The notes below the pieces were generated by a model. That model did no database searches, was not told where the DNA came from, and worked only from the letters and a program-made list of their open reading frames with translations. Below are positions 36,119 through 45,670 of a DNA stretch of 64,000 nt, one piece after another. How positions within the stretch are numbered: position 1 is the first letter of the stretch; each line of letters opens with the position of its first letter. The position numbers and the translations under genes are program-made. The stretch comes from MFD04716-140 sp963703125 (GTDB lineage: Bacteria > Bacteroidota > Bacteroidia > Flavobacteriales > Flavobacteriaceae): NCBI GenBank assembly GCA_963703125.1, contig OY969790.1, positions 3,286,001 through 3,350,000 on the forward strand, written 5' to 3'.

Positions 36119-36213
36119 TGATTGTAAATTTTGTCAAAAGTACATATTTGTAAAACAAATTGGTGTACCCTAAATATTGAACTTAACCAAACCTTCTTTT
36201 AATATGTAATACC

Positions 36214-36221
36214 TACTTTTG
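36214..36221 (+). promoter_or_regulatory. -7 promoter element giving a nearly leaderless MFS mRNA
   Basis: TACTTTTG matches TAnnTTTG exactly and ends 4 bp before the ATG at 36226, so the transcript would start at or next to the start codon. Confidence 0.45.
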
Positions 36222-36225
36222 CCGG

Positions 36226-37452
36226 ATGCAAAATCAAACCACAAAACCCAATTTTGAATTTGTAGCCTTGATGGCGGCCTTAATGTCTATCGTCGCCCTC
36301 GCAATCGATGCGATTTTGCCCGCTATATCGCATATTGGTATATCAATCAATAGTTTAGATCCCACGCACAATCAATTGCTGATCACGATGATATTCTTAG
36401 GACTGGGTCTTGGACAACTTTTGTTTGGCCCCATGTCAGACAGTTATGGGCGAAAACCCATAGTTTATCTTGGGTTTATCATTTTTACTATTGCAAGTAT
36501 CGGTTGTGTTCTTGCGCCAAACATGGAATGGATGATCGTTGGTAGGATCTTTCAGGGCATTGGACTATCGGCACCCCGTACGATTACGATATCGATCATT
36601 AGGGATACGTATCAAGGGGACTATATGGCAAAAATAATGTCGTTTGTGACGGCATTTTTCATTCTTGTTCCGGTAGTTGCCCCGGCAATAGGAAAATTGA
36701 TCCTGGACGGTTTTGGATGGAAAGGTATCTTCTATATGCAATTGTTTTTCGGTCTAGTCGTCAGTATCTGGTTTTGGAAACGTCAAAACGAAACACTTCA
36801 TCCTGAATATAAGATACCATTTACTAGGCATGTCTTTGTGGATGGATTAAAGGAATTTTTTCGATACCGGGAAACGATCGCTTTTACAATTATTTCAGGT
36901 TTGATTACAGGTGCCTTCTTGGTCTATTTAAGTGCTTCCCATCACGTTTTCGAGGACCAATATGGGCTAAAGGACTCGTTTCCGTTCATATTCGCCGGCT
37001 TGGCAACCTCCATTGGTATTTCCACTTTTACCAACGGTACACTTGTCATGCGTTTTGGAATGCGCAAATTATCGTTTATGGCGTTATCTGTTTTTTGTGC
37101 AATTTCACTGTTGTACGTTATTAGGTTTTGGAATCAGCCGAATCCAAATGCGGAGGTTTTGGTAGCCTTTCTGTTTTTTCAATTTTTGTGTATGGGCTTC
37201 CTGTGGGGAAATTTTAGATCCATTGCCATGGAGCCTATAGGGCATATTGCAGGAATCGGAGCCTCAATAAATGGTTTTATTTCAACGCTCATGTCCATTC
37301 CCATTGCCGCCTTTATAGGTGGTTTCGTAATTGATACGGTATGGCCGCTTTTTGCCGGACTTTCAGTTTGTGGTTTGCTGTCCTTGCTGATTTTTATGGG
37401 ATTCGGAAATCGCAAAGCCATATTGGGCAACGCAGTGGGTTACAAAGGTTAA
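36226..37452 (+). CDS. Bcr/CflA-type MFS drug efflux transporter
   Basis: 408 aa with 12 predicted helices. The loop 2-3 motif FGPMSDSYGRKP and GRIFQGIGLSAPRTITISIIRD (motif C region) are those of the DHA1 Bcr/CflA subfamily, which exports drugs or small metabolites with proton import. Substrate unknown. Stands alone between udk and acs on the opposite strand. The -7 element sits so close to the ATG that the mRNA may be leaderless. Confidence 0.86.
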   Translation: MQNQTTKPNFEFVALMAALMSIVALAIDAILPAISHIGISINSLDPTHNQLLITMIFLGLGLGQLLFGPMSDSYGRKPIVYLGFIIFTIASIGCVLAPNMEWMIVGRIFQGIGLSAPRTITISIIRDTYQGDYMAKIMSFVTAFFILVPVVAPAIGKLILDGFGWKGIFYMQLFFGLVVSIWFWKRQNETLHPEYKIPFTRHVFVDGLKEFFRYRETIAFTIISGLITGAFLVYLSASHHVFEDQYGLKDSFPFIFAGLATSIGISTFTNGTLVMRFGMRKLSFMALSVFCAISLLYVIRFWNQPNPNAEVLVAFLFFQFLCMGFLWGNFRSIAMEPIGHIAGIGASINGFISTLMSIPIAAFIGGFVIDTVWPLFAGLSVCGLLSLLIFMGFGNRKAILGNAVGYKG

Positions 37453-37505
37453 TGGGAGCCAAGCAATGGTACCCCATTTTAATTAATAGACCCCAGTATT
37501 TCCAA

Positions 37506-39413
37506 CTACAAAGCATTATCCATTATCTCTTTCACAACTTCGGGATTCAATAACGTGCTTGTATCCCCTAAATTAGAAGTATCCTTCGAAGCGATTTTCC
37601 GCAGGATGCGCCGCATTATTTTTCCGCTTCTCGTTTTGGGCAGCCCGGAAACAAACTGAATTTTATCCAATTTGGCTATGGGTCCAATATGTTCGGTGAT
37701 CTGCTGGTTGATTTCTTTTCGCAGATTATCGCGATCTCTCGTTTCCCCAACTTCCTTTAGGATTACGTACCCATACAGTGCATTTCCTTTTATATCATGC
37801 GGAAACCCAACAATGGCACTTTCCGCAACGGCCGGATGTTCATTGATGGAATCTTCAATTGGCGCCGTACCCAAATTATGACCTGAAACAATGATAACAT
37901 CATCAACCCGGCCCGTTATTCTATAATAGCCTACGGCATCACGGAGTGCACCATCGCCCGTAAAGTACATTCCCTTATAGGCTGAAAAATAGGTGTCCCG
38001 ATAGCGTTCATGATCGCCCCAAATAGTTCTGGCTATGGAGGGCCAAGGGAATTTGATACATAATCTACCTGAAACCTGATTCCCCTTTAATTCGATGCCA
38101 TTCTCATCCATCAATCCGGGCTGCACGCCAATAAATGGAAGTGTAGCGTAGGTAGGAGTTGTGGGAGTGACATAGGGTATGGGCGTAATCATTATGCCCC
38201 CTGTTTCCGTTTGCCACCAAGTATCTATGATGGGGCTGTTCTTTTTGCCAATATTGTTGTTGTACCAATGCCAAGCTTCCTCGTTTATAGGTTCACCTAC
38301 CGAGCCCAAAACCTTTAGACTTGAGAGATCATAATTTTCTACGAAATCCAGACTTTCCTTGGCCAACGAACGAATGGCGGTTGGAGCGGTATAAAACTGA
38401 TTTACTTTATGCTTTTGAACAACTTGCCAAAATCGCCCATAATCAGGGTAGGAGGGGATACCTTCGAACATTACGGTGGTGGCTCCGTTTGCCAACGGCC
38501 CGTAAACAATATAGGAATGACCCGTAATCCAGCCAATATCAGCAGTGCACCAGTAGACATCATCTTCTCGGTATTGGAAAGCATTTTTAAATGTATAGGC
38601 CGTATAAACCATGTAACCGGCGGTGGTGTGCACCATTCCCTTCGGTTTGCCGGTTGAACCTGAAGTGTACAGAATAAACAAAGGGTCTTCGGCATCCATT
38701 ATTTCGGCAACGCAATCGGCATACGCCTTATCCAATAAGGGCTGTAACCATTGGTCCCTGCCTTTTTTCATTTCGATTTCGGTGTTGGTGCGCTTGGCTA
38801 CCAATACATTTAGTACGCCGGGACAATCTTCCAACGCCTTATCTACAATTCCCTTTAGGTCAATGGATTTTGCACCACGGTAGGATCCATCCGAAGTAAT
38901 GACCATTTTACAATCACTATCATTTATACGGGTAGAAAGTGCATTGGCGGAAAATCCGGCAAACACAACCGAATGGATTGCCCCAATTCTGGCACACGCC
39001 AATACGGATATGGCCAGTTCGGGAATCATGGGCAAATAAATGCAAATGCGGTCCCCTTTTTTGATACCATTTTCCAAAAGTACGTTCGCCATGCGACAAA
39101 CACGCTCGTGAAGTTGTTTGTACGTTATATGCTCCGCTTCTTCATCGGGATTATTGGGTTCAAATAGTATGGCCGTTTTTTCGCCCCTAGTCGGTAAATG
39201 TCGGTCAATACAGTTTTCGGTAATATTAAGTTTAGCACCTTCAAACCATTTTATTTCAGGTTTGGTAAAATCCCAACTAAGAACATTGTTCCATTTTTTT
39301 CGCCAAACAAAATGTTCCTCGGCAATTTCTTCCCAAAATCCTTCTGGGTTGCGAACCGATTTCCGATAGACTTGATAATACTCCTCTAAATGCTTAATAT
39401 GATAATTACTCAT
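37506..39413 (-). CDS. acs: Acetate-CoA ligase
   Basis: 635 aa, full length. ATP-binding motif LYTSGSTGKPKGMVHTTAGY (near residue 250), the WWQTETGG motif, YFTGDGA, GRVDDVIIVSGHNLGT hinge, and the C-terminal PKTRSGKIMRRILRKIA, in which the catalytic Lys is the usual site of regulatory acetylation. It converts acetate, ATP and CoA to acetyl-CoA. Near the acetate-type symporter and DUF4212 genes on the same strand. Confidence 0.96.
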   Translation of the reverse strand: MSNYHIKHLEEYYQVYRKSVRNPEGFWEEIAEEHFVWRKKWNNVLSWDFTKPEIKWFEGAKLNITENCIDRHLPTRGEKTAILFEPNNPDEEAEHITYKQLHERVCRMANVLLENGIKKGDRICIYLPMIPELAISVLACARIGAIHSVVFAGFSANALSTRINDSDCKMVITSDGSYRGAKSIDLKGIVDKALEDCPGVLNVLVAKRTNTEIEMKKGRDQWLQPLLDKAYADCVAEIMDAEDPLFILYTSGSTGKPKGMVHTTAGYMVYTAYTFKNAFQYREDDVYWCTADIGWITGHSYIVYGPLANGATTVMFEGIPSYPDYGRFWQVVQKHKVNQFYTAPTAIRSLAKESLDFVENYDLSSLKVLGSVGEPINEEAWHWYNNNIGKKNSPIIDTWWQTETGGIMITPIPYVTPTTPTYATLPFIGVQPGLMDENGIELKGNQVSGRLCIKFPWPSIARTIWGDHERYRDTYFSAYKGMYFTGDGALRDAVGYYRITGRVDDVIIVSGHNLGTAPIEDSINEHPAVAESAIVGFPHDIKGNALYGYVILKEVGETRDRDNLRKEINQQITEHIGPIAKLDKIQFVSGLPKTRSGKIMRRILRKIASKDTSNLGDTSTLLNPEVVKEIMDNAL

Positions 39414-39495
39414 GCTTAACTATAAATTTTAGGCAAATTTGTGTGTTAAATGGTTCTCTCCGACTGGTTAATTTCATTTTTAAAAGTACAAAAAT

Positions 39496-41190
39496 TTAAT
39501 GACCAGTTGCTTCTCCCGCGCCAGAGGGAATACGTATATCTTCTACGATTTCCTGCACCGATAAAGGAGGTTCCGGGGTAAATTTCATAACGATTACAGA
39601 AACTATAAAGTTTGCTAGCATAGCAACGGTTCCAAACCCTTCAGGAGAAATTCCAAACCACCAATCTTCCGAAGTGCCACCCCCGAACATATTGAATTTG
39701 AACTTCATCATGTAAAAGAGCATCAATAAAATGCCAACAATCATACCGGCAATTGCGCCCTCCTTGTTCATTTTTTTATAGAAAATACCTAAAACGATAG
39801 CTGGAAAAAAAGATGCGGCCGCCAAGCCAAATGCAAGGGCGACTACGGCCGCTACAAACCCTGGAGGATTGATACCGAAATAGCCTGCTATAATTACCGC
39901 TACGGTAGCGGCGCCACGTGCTGCCCACAATTCCCCTTTTTCACTAATTCCCGGCTTAAATACTTTTTTGATCAAGTCATGCGACACGGAAGACGAAATA
40001 ACCAACAATAGCCCTGCAGCCGTGGAAAGGGCCGCGGCCAAGGCCCCGGCAGCTACCAATGCAATGACCCAAGCTGGTAGATTTGCAATTTCGGGATTGG
40101 CCAAAACCATTATATCGTTATCTATCTTAAGTTCATTGGCTTCTTTATCTGCCAAATATTGAATTTTGCCATCCTTGTTCTTGTCCTCAAAGGTCAATAA
40201 ACCTGTCTTTTCCCAATTTTTGAACCATGCCGGCATGGTTGAATATTCTTGATCACTTACGGTTTTGATCAGATTTGTTTTGGCAAATACCGATACGGCC
40301 GGTGCCGTTGTATAAAGTATGGCTATTAAAAGCAGGGCCCAACCTGCCGATTTTCGGGCATCCTTCACTCTTTTTACCGTAAAAAACCGGACGATCACAT
40401 GTGGAAGCCCTGCGGTGCCTACCATCAAAGCCAATGTAATGGCAAAAATATCGATCATCGATTTTGAACCTTGGGTATATTCATTAAAACCCAATTCGGT
40501 CGAGAGTCCGTCCAATTTCTCAAGCAGATACATTCCGGAACCATCATTCACAGTGGAGCCCATTCCCAATTGCGGAACTGGGTTGCCCGTCATTTGAATG
40601 GATATGAAAATCGCCGGAACCATAAAGGCAAAAATGAGCACACAATACTGGGCCACTTGGGTATAGGTGATGCCTTTCATGCCTCCTAAAACGGCATAAA
40701 ACAGAACGATGACCATGCCAATAATTACGCCCGTGTTTATATCAACCTCCAAAAATCTGGAGAAGACAACACCTACCCCGCGCATTTGACCTGCGACATA
40801 AGTGAAGGAAACAATCAGTGCACAGATAACTGCCACGATCCGTGCGGTTCTGGAGTAATAGCGATCCCCTATAAAATCGGGCACAGTAAACTTTCCGAAT
40901 TTTCGTAAATAGGGCGCAAGAAGTAGTGCTAGTAGCACATAACCTCCCGTCCATCCCATTAAATATACAGATCCGTCATACCCGGCAAAGGCAATAATGC
41001 CCGCCATGGAAATGAAGGATGCGGCGGACATCCAATCGGCTGCCGTGGCCATTCCGTTTGCCAAAGGGGAAACTCCTCCACCCGCCACGTAAAATTCCTT
41101 TGTGGAGCCTGCTCGTGACCAGATAGCGATGCCAATATAAAGGGCAAACGTAATTCCTACTATAATATAAGTCCATGTTTGAACACTCAT
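39496..41190 (-). CDS. Sodium:solute symporter, acetate/VC_2705-type subfamily
   Basis: 564 aa with about 13 helices of the SSS fold. Characteristic stretches: GGGVSPLANGMATAADWMSAASFISMAG, RYYSRTARIVAVICALIVS and AAALSTAAGLLLVISSSVSHDL. An acidic soluble insertion lies at about residues 320-360. The family is that of ActP-like cation/acetate symporters that occur with a DUF4212 small subunit, here encoded immediately upstream with a 23-bp gap. With acs it forms an acetate-scavenging unit. Confidence 0.9.
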   Translation of the reverse strand: MSVQTWTYIIVGITFALYIGIAIWSRAGSTKEFYVAGGGVSPLANGMATAADWMSAASFISMAGIIAFAGYDGSVYLMGWTGGYVLLALLLAPYLRKFGKFTVPDFIGDRYYSRTARIVAVICALIVSFTYVAGQMRGVGVVFSRFLEVDINTGVIIGMVIVLFYAVLGGMKGITYTQVAQYCVLIFAFMVPAIFISIQMTGNPVPQLGMGSTVNDGSGMYLLEKLDGLSTELGFNEYTQGSKSMIDIFAITLALMVGTAGLPHVIVRFFTVKRVKDARKSAGWALLLIAILYTTAPAVSVFAKTNLIKTVSDQEYSTMPAWFKNWEKTGLLTFEDKNKDGKIQYLADKEANELKIDNDIMVLANPEIANLPAWVIALVAAGALAAALSTAAGLLLVISSSVSHDLIKKVFKPGISEKGELWAARGAATVAVIIAGYFGINPPGFVAAVVALAFGLAAASFFPAIVLGIFYKKMNKEGAIAGMIVGILLMLFYMMKFKFNMFGGGTSEDWWFGISPEGFGTVAMLANFIVSVIVMKFTPEPPLSVQEIVEDIRIPSGAGEATGH

Positions 41191-41213
41191 AATCCAAAGT
41201 TTTGTTGGGTGGT

Positions 41214-41474
41214 TTATTCGTCGAACCCGTATTTTTTATCCAATTTGTTCATCAGTTTTACATAGACAAAGATCAAAATGACGAATGCGTAAATTGAACC
41301 TTGCTGTGCAAACCAGAAGCCCAATTTAAAACCTCCCAATCGAATGGAATCAAGTGCTTCTTTGAATAAAATTCCCGCACCGTATGAAACAACAAACCAA
41401 ATAGATAAAAGAATAAAAAGATAGCGCACATTTTCCTTCCAGTAGGCAGTTGCTTTTTTTTGTTTTTCAGACAT
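41214..41474 (-). CDS. DUF4212 small subunit of the symporter
   Basis: 86 aa with two membrane helices (about 18-37 and 53-72) and a charged C-terminus (KLMNKLDKKYGFDE). The sequence YWKENVRYLFILLSIWFVVSYGAGILF is diagnostic for DUF4212, found upstream of VC_2705-type symporters. The likely role is as a partner subunit of the neighbouring transporter. Confidence 0.9.
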   Translation of the reverse strand: MSEKQKKATAYWKENVRYLFILLSIWFVVSYGAGILFKEALDSIRLGGFKLGFWFAQQGSIYAFVILIFVYVKLMNKLDKKYGFDE

Positions 41475-41529
41475 GATAATTTATATGGATTGATGTATTT
41501 ATTGCTAATATAATGATTTGAAAACTGCT

Positions 41530-42606
41530 TTAGTTGGGTAAAAAGAGCACGCCGCTAGATGAGTCGTTTCTGGCCCCTGTAACCGATTTAAATACATTGA
41601 TGTGACCTTCTAAACGCAGAACGCCCATTAAGGCAAACACCAATGCTTCTTTAAACTCGATTATTTCCTTGCGCGGGACTATCACTTGAACCTCACTTCC
41701 CAATTTACTTTGCAAGGTTTCAATCAAAAAGTCATTCAGGGCTCCACCACCAGTCGCAAGCATTTTGCTTTTGGATTTCCGGGAATTTTGCCTTATCTGA
41801 ATGGCGATTTGCTCACACAAGTGGTGAACGGATGTGCAAAGAAGATTCTCTAAATTAGCTTTGGTTGCATCAACAATGGGAACTACTTTGTTTATAAACC
41901 ACTCATAACCAATGGATTTTGGAAAAGGTGATTGATAGTATTCCAGTGTATTTAATTGATCCAACATGATGGAATTGATTTTGCCCTTGCGTGCTAGATT
42001 ACCTCCCTGATCATAATCAAACCCATTTTTACGGGTAATATGGTTCAATATCATATTTGCAAGACCAATGTCATAGGCGATACGTTTTCCGTTCAAATCA
42101 AAGGAAACATTACTAATTCCACCTAAATTCAAGCAAAAATCATACTCCTTAAAAAATAGCGCATCCCCAATAGGCACTAAGGGCGCGCCTTGTCCTCCCA
42201 AAGCAACGTCATTGGTCCGAAAATCACAAATGACTTTATGACCACTCGCATTGGCAAGATGTTGACCTGAGCCTATTTGAAAAGTCAACCCCTTTTCAGG
42301 TTGATGGTGGGTGGTATGACCGTGACTGGAAATATAATCAACTTCCAATTTATTTTCTTCAATGAAGATTCGGGCCTGCTCACCCAACCAAGTGCCATAT
42401 GTATTATGAAAAATCAAAAGTTCGTCGGCGGGCAAAAAAATGGAATTCTTCAATTTTTCCCGTAGTGTTGATTCATAGGATATACTTTTTGAATGATGTA
42501 TATCAAAATGCCAATCATTTGCGGTTTGCCAAATATGGCAATAGGCAAGATCAAGACCATCCAATGAGGTGCCTGACATTAAACCTATGATTTTAAATTT
42601 CTTCAT
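41530..42606 (-). CDS. anmK: Anhydro-N-acetylmuramic acid kinase
   Basis: 358 aa. GLMSGTSLDGLDLAYC at the N-terminus (phosphate-binding loop), the catalytic-region segment ICDFRTNDVALGGQGAPLVP with the Asp base, NLGGISNVSF, and ATGGGALNDFLIE. It cleaves the 1,6-anhydro ring while phosphorylating to MurNAc-6-phosphate, feeding MurQ. The start overlaps the stop of the upstream nagZ-type gene by 4 bp. Confidence 0.95.
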   Translation of the reverse strand: MKKFKIIGLMSGTSLDGLDLAYCHIWQTANDWHFDIHHSKSISYESTLREKLKNSIFLPADELLIFHNTYGTWLGEQARIFIEENKLEVDYISSHGHTTHHQPEKGLTFQIGSGQHLANASGHKVICDFRTNDVALGGQGAPLVPIGDALFFKEYDFCLNLGGISNVSFDLNGKRIAYDIGLANMILNHITRKNGFDYDQGGNLARKGKINSIMLDQLNTLEYYQSPFPKSIGYEWFINKVVPIVDATKANLENLLCTSVHHLCEQIAIQIRQNSRKSKSKMLATGGGALNDFLIETLQSKLGSEVQVIVPRKEIIEFKEALVFALMGVLRLEGHINVFKSVTGARNDSSSGVLFLPN

Positions 42607-44207
42607 GATTGTTTTATGGATACTGATAAAATTCCTTTGGCTTCTAATTTACCCAAAAAATGGTCTGCTGCGACTTCTTGAAATACGGTAAAATTTTGAT
42701 AAGCTATCACCACTGCTACTGCTCTTTCTATTTGGATGTGGTTAAGTACATAGGGATTTCCAAAAAGGTACAGAACCACATTTTTGGTAGCAATAAGGTC
42801 ATTCACCATTGCCAAAATGGAAGCGGAAAATCCAAAATTGTTAATGGGTTTTATTTGCGGAGGGAAAAGGCATATTAGAATGTTTTCTCCGTCCGAAATT
42901 TCGGAATGCACATTTTTTGATTGCGGATCAAGTACTACTTTATTATTGATCTTTAAGTTGTCATCTATGATATCAATGAATTGATTTTCAATATCTTGAA
43001 ATATTGAAATGCACGTAAAAAGTTCATTTCTAAATTTCGAAACATCAAGATTCGTTCCTTTATGTAGCGTTAAACTCAGCTTGGCTGATTCTCGATTCAA
43101 ATCGCTAGATTTATTAAATTCTAGGATGGCATTTTCCTGTTGGGTTCCGATGGCCTTCTCCTTTAAATTCCAAATCCTTTTAAAGCTTTCTTCAATTTGA
43201 GAATCGGTTGCATTTTCAATGATTTTGTTAATTCCTTCTTGTGTATGCTCCGCAAAACATAGAATATCGTTTCCCGCCTCAAAAGCCCTCCATTCCAACT
43301 CTCCTTTTATGGGGAAATTCTTTGCTACGGCATGCATGTTCAAGGCATCTGAGATTACGACACCCTTAAACCCCATTTCATCCCTTAAAAGATTCTTGAT
43401 CATTTCTTTTGAAATACTGGAAGGTGTGTTTTTTCCATTGTCCAAGGCCGGTACCGAGAGATGGCCCACCATGATAGAATCTACGCCCTCATCGATCATT
43501 TTTTGAAATGGAAACAGTTCATTTTTCAACAATTCCTCTTTTGATTTTGGAATCACGGGAAGTCCCAAGTGCGAGTCTGTTGCCGTATCACCATGACCGG
43601 GAAAATGTTTAGCACTTGTAAGCACTCCTTCACTTTGGGTTCCTTTCATAAAGGCAATAGCTTTTTTGGAGACTACTGTTTTATTCTCTCCGAAAGACCT
43701 GTATCCAATCACTGGATTATTGGGATTATTATTAATGTCTACCACGGGCGCTAAATTCATATGAATGCCGGCCACCTTGCAATCATGGGCTATATTCTTT
43801 CCTATTTGATAAATTAGGTCGTCATTATCCCGAAAAGCCCCTAAGGTTATGGCATACGGATATTGGGGTGTACTCTCAACTCGCATTGCGAGACCCCACT
43901 CTGCATCGATTGCAATCAACAAAGGATGCTTGGAAACCGCTTGATATCTAGTTATCAAAGACTTTAGGACATCAAAGCTTTTTTCATTATAAACTACCTC
44001 CTTTTTACCCTCAAAATTAGTCGCAGCACTTGCCCTGCTATGAAAAAAGCATATACCTCCTATATGATGAGCCTTAATTAAATATTCCAATTGTTGAATC
44101 TCTTCCTCGGAATCATTGATAAAAGCAGCGGGCATAAACAATTGTCCTAGTTTTTCAGAAAGTGGGAGTTCAATACGGGCACTTTGATAGTTTAATATCC
44201 TAACCAT
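42603..44207 (-). CDS. nagZ: Glycoside hydrolase family 3 beta-N-acetylglucosaminidase, NagZ type
   Basis: 534 aa from the ATG at 44207, which comes one base after the upstream permease stop; a longer frame from 44231 would overlap that gene. The NagZ signature KHFPGHGDTATDSHLGLP contains the Asp-His catalytic dyad characteristic of this subgroup, and the nucleophile Asp lies in VISDALNMHAV. A C-terminal extension (about 350-534) goes beyond the single-domain E. coli enzyme, as in other Bacteroidota. No signal peptide, so a cytoplasmic role in muropeptide recycling fits the operon with anmK and an AmpG-like permease. Confidence 0.9.
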   Translation of the reverse strand: MVRILNYQSARIELPLSEKLGQLFMPAAFINDSEEEIQQLEYLIKAHHIGGICFFHSRASAATNFEGKKEVVYNEKSFDVLKSLITRYQAVSKHPLLIAIDAEWGLAMRVESTPQYPYAITLGAFRDNDDLIYQIGKNIAHDCKVAGIHMNLAPVVDINNNPNNPVIGYRSFGENKTVVSKKAIAFMKGTQSEGVLTSAKHFPGHGDTATDSHLGLPVIPKSKEELLKNELFPFQKMIDEGVDSIMVGHLSVPALDNGKNTPSSISKEMIKNLLRDEMGFKGVVISDALNMHAVAKNFPIKGELEWRAFEAGNDILCFAEHTQEGINKIIENATDSQIEESFKRIWNLKEKAIGTQQENAILEFNKSSDLNRESAKLSLTLHKGTNLDVSKFRNELFTCISIFQDIENQFIDIIDDNLKINNKVVLDPQSKNVHSEISDGENILICLFPPQIKPINNFGFSASILAMVNDLIATKNVVLYLFGNPYVLNHIQIERAVAVVIAYQNFTVFQEVAADHFLGKLEAKGILSVSIKQS

Positions 44208-44208
44208 T

Positions 44209-45474
44209 TTAATCATTCGTCTTTTTGCCAAAATCAGCTGGATATTTAATGAGTTTCATCAAGAACAGTGCAGGCAAGGCCGCAATGACCACCCATATAA
44301 AAAAACCAGGATAGCCCAAAAGTTGCTGTATATAACCGCTCAGCATGCCGGGCAGCATCATCCCCAACGCCATGAAACCCGTGGCAATGGCATAATGCGA
44401 AGTTTTTGATTTGCCATCAGCTATGTAAATGAGATACATTAGAAAGGCTGCGAAACCGAATCCATAACCGAACTTCTCTAAAATGACCGTTGCAGAAACT
44501 GCGTAGATATTCGTTGTTTTGGTCAATGCCAGAATTGCATATAGCATATTGGGAACATTAAGGGAAAGTAGCATCGGCAACATCCATTTTTTAAGTCCGT
44601 CACGAGAGATTAGAATTCCACCAAGAATACCGCCAAGTGATAAAAAAATAACTCCGGCCGTTCCGAAAATAGTGCCTACTTGTTCGGTTGAATAGCCTAG
44701 GCCACCAACTTCCTGGCCGTCCAATAAAAAGGGAGCTACCATTTTTACCAATTGTGACTCGCCGAGGCGATAGGTAAGAATAAATGCTAAGGCGATGGCA
44801 ATGCCCGGTTTTCTAAAGAATGAGCTAAAGACTTCCATAAAACCTTTTGGTTTCTGAATGGCAATCGCCTCGGAAGTTTCATACTTTGGGGTCACCAAAA
44901 AGTTTGAAACAGTGAGTATGAGCATTAAAAATGCCGCTGCGGTCATCGTATAGCTCCATGCTTTTGCATTATCACCATATTTGTTCTCAAGAAACCCGGC
45001 CAATACTACGATCAATCCTTCTCCTGTTACCATCGATAAACGATAGAAAGTGCTTCGCATCCCAACAAAAAAGGATTGTTTTTTTTCAGTCAACCCGATC
45101 ATATAATAGCCATCGGAAGCAATATCATTGGTCGCCGAAGCGAATGCTGCCATCCAAAAGCAAGCTAACGTAGTTGTGAAGAACATGTTGGTCGGTAATG
45201 ATAGTCCAACACCCAATAAGGCAATTGATATCAACAACTGCATGCCCAAGAACCAGTTGCGCTTGGTACTCCTAAGGTCTACTAGCGGACTCCAAAGTGG
45301 TTTTAGTACCCATGGCAAATAGAGCAAACTGGTATATAGGCCAATGTCTTCATTGCTTACGCCCAGTTTTTTGTACATGATAACTGAAACGGTCACAACG
45401 AGTACATAGGGCAGGCCTTGGGTAAAATATAGAACGGGTACCCATGCCCATGCCCATTTATCTTTTTGAACCAT
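44209..45474 (-). CDS. ampG: AmpG-like muropeptide MFS permease
   Basis: 421 aa with 12 helices. YFTQGLPYVLVVTVSVIMYKKLGVSNEDIGLYTSLLYLPWVLKPLWSPLVD matches the start of AmpG-like transporters, and ATNDIASDGYYMIGL is the following signature loop. AmpG imports GlcNAc-anhydroMurNAc peptides released during wall turnover. Directly upstream of nagZ and anmK, with the nagZ ATG one base past its stop. Confidence 0.87.
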   Translation of the reverse strand: MVQKDKWAWAWVPVLYFTQGLPYVLVVTVSVIMYKKLGVSNEDIGLYTSLLYLPWVLKPLWSPLVDLRSTKRNWFLGMQLLISIALLGVGLSLPTNMFFTTTLACFWMAAFASATNDIASDGYYMIGLTEKKQSFFVGMRSTFYRLSMVTGEGLIVVLAGFLENKYGDNAKAWSYTMTAAAFLMLILTVSNFLVTPKYETSEAIAIQKPKGFMEVFSSFFRKPGIAIALAFILTYRLGESQLVKMVAPFLLDGQEVGGLGYSTEQVGTIFGTAGVIFLSLGGILGGILISRDGLKKWMLPMLLSLNVPNMLYAILALTKTTNIYAVSATVILEKFGYGFGFAAFLMYLIYIADGKSKTSHYAIATGFMALGMMLPGMLSGYIQQLLGYPGFFIWVVIAALPALFLMKLIKYPADFGKKTND

Positions 45475-45670
45475 TCGCTTCTCTTTGCTTTAAATGTAGA
45501 AAAATTGAATCAGTTTCCTGACCAAATTTATTTATAAAAGAAGGTAAATCGCTCAATATTTTCATTGTTCCTATAAGAATTCCAAGAATATTTAAATCTA
45601 CACCGTTGATTATTTTAATCGTTCAAAAATCAATAAAAGCAAACTTCTTTTATGTTTAGCAGACTTGTAA

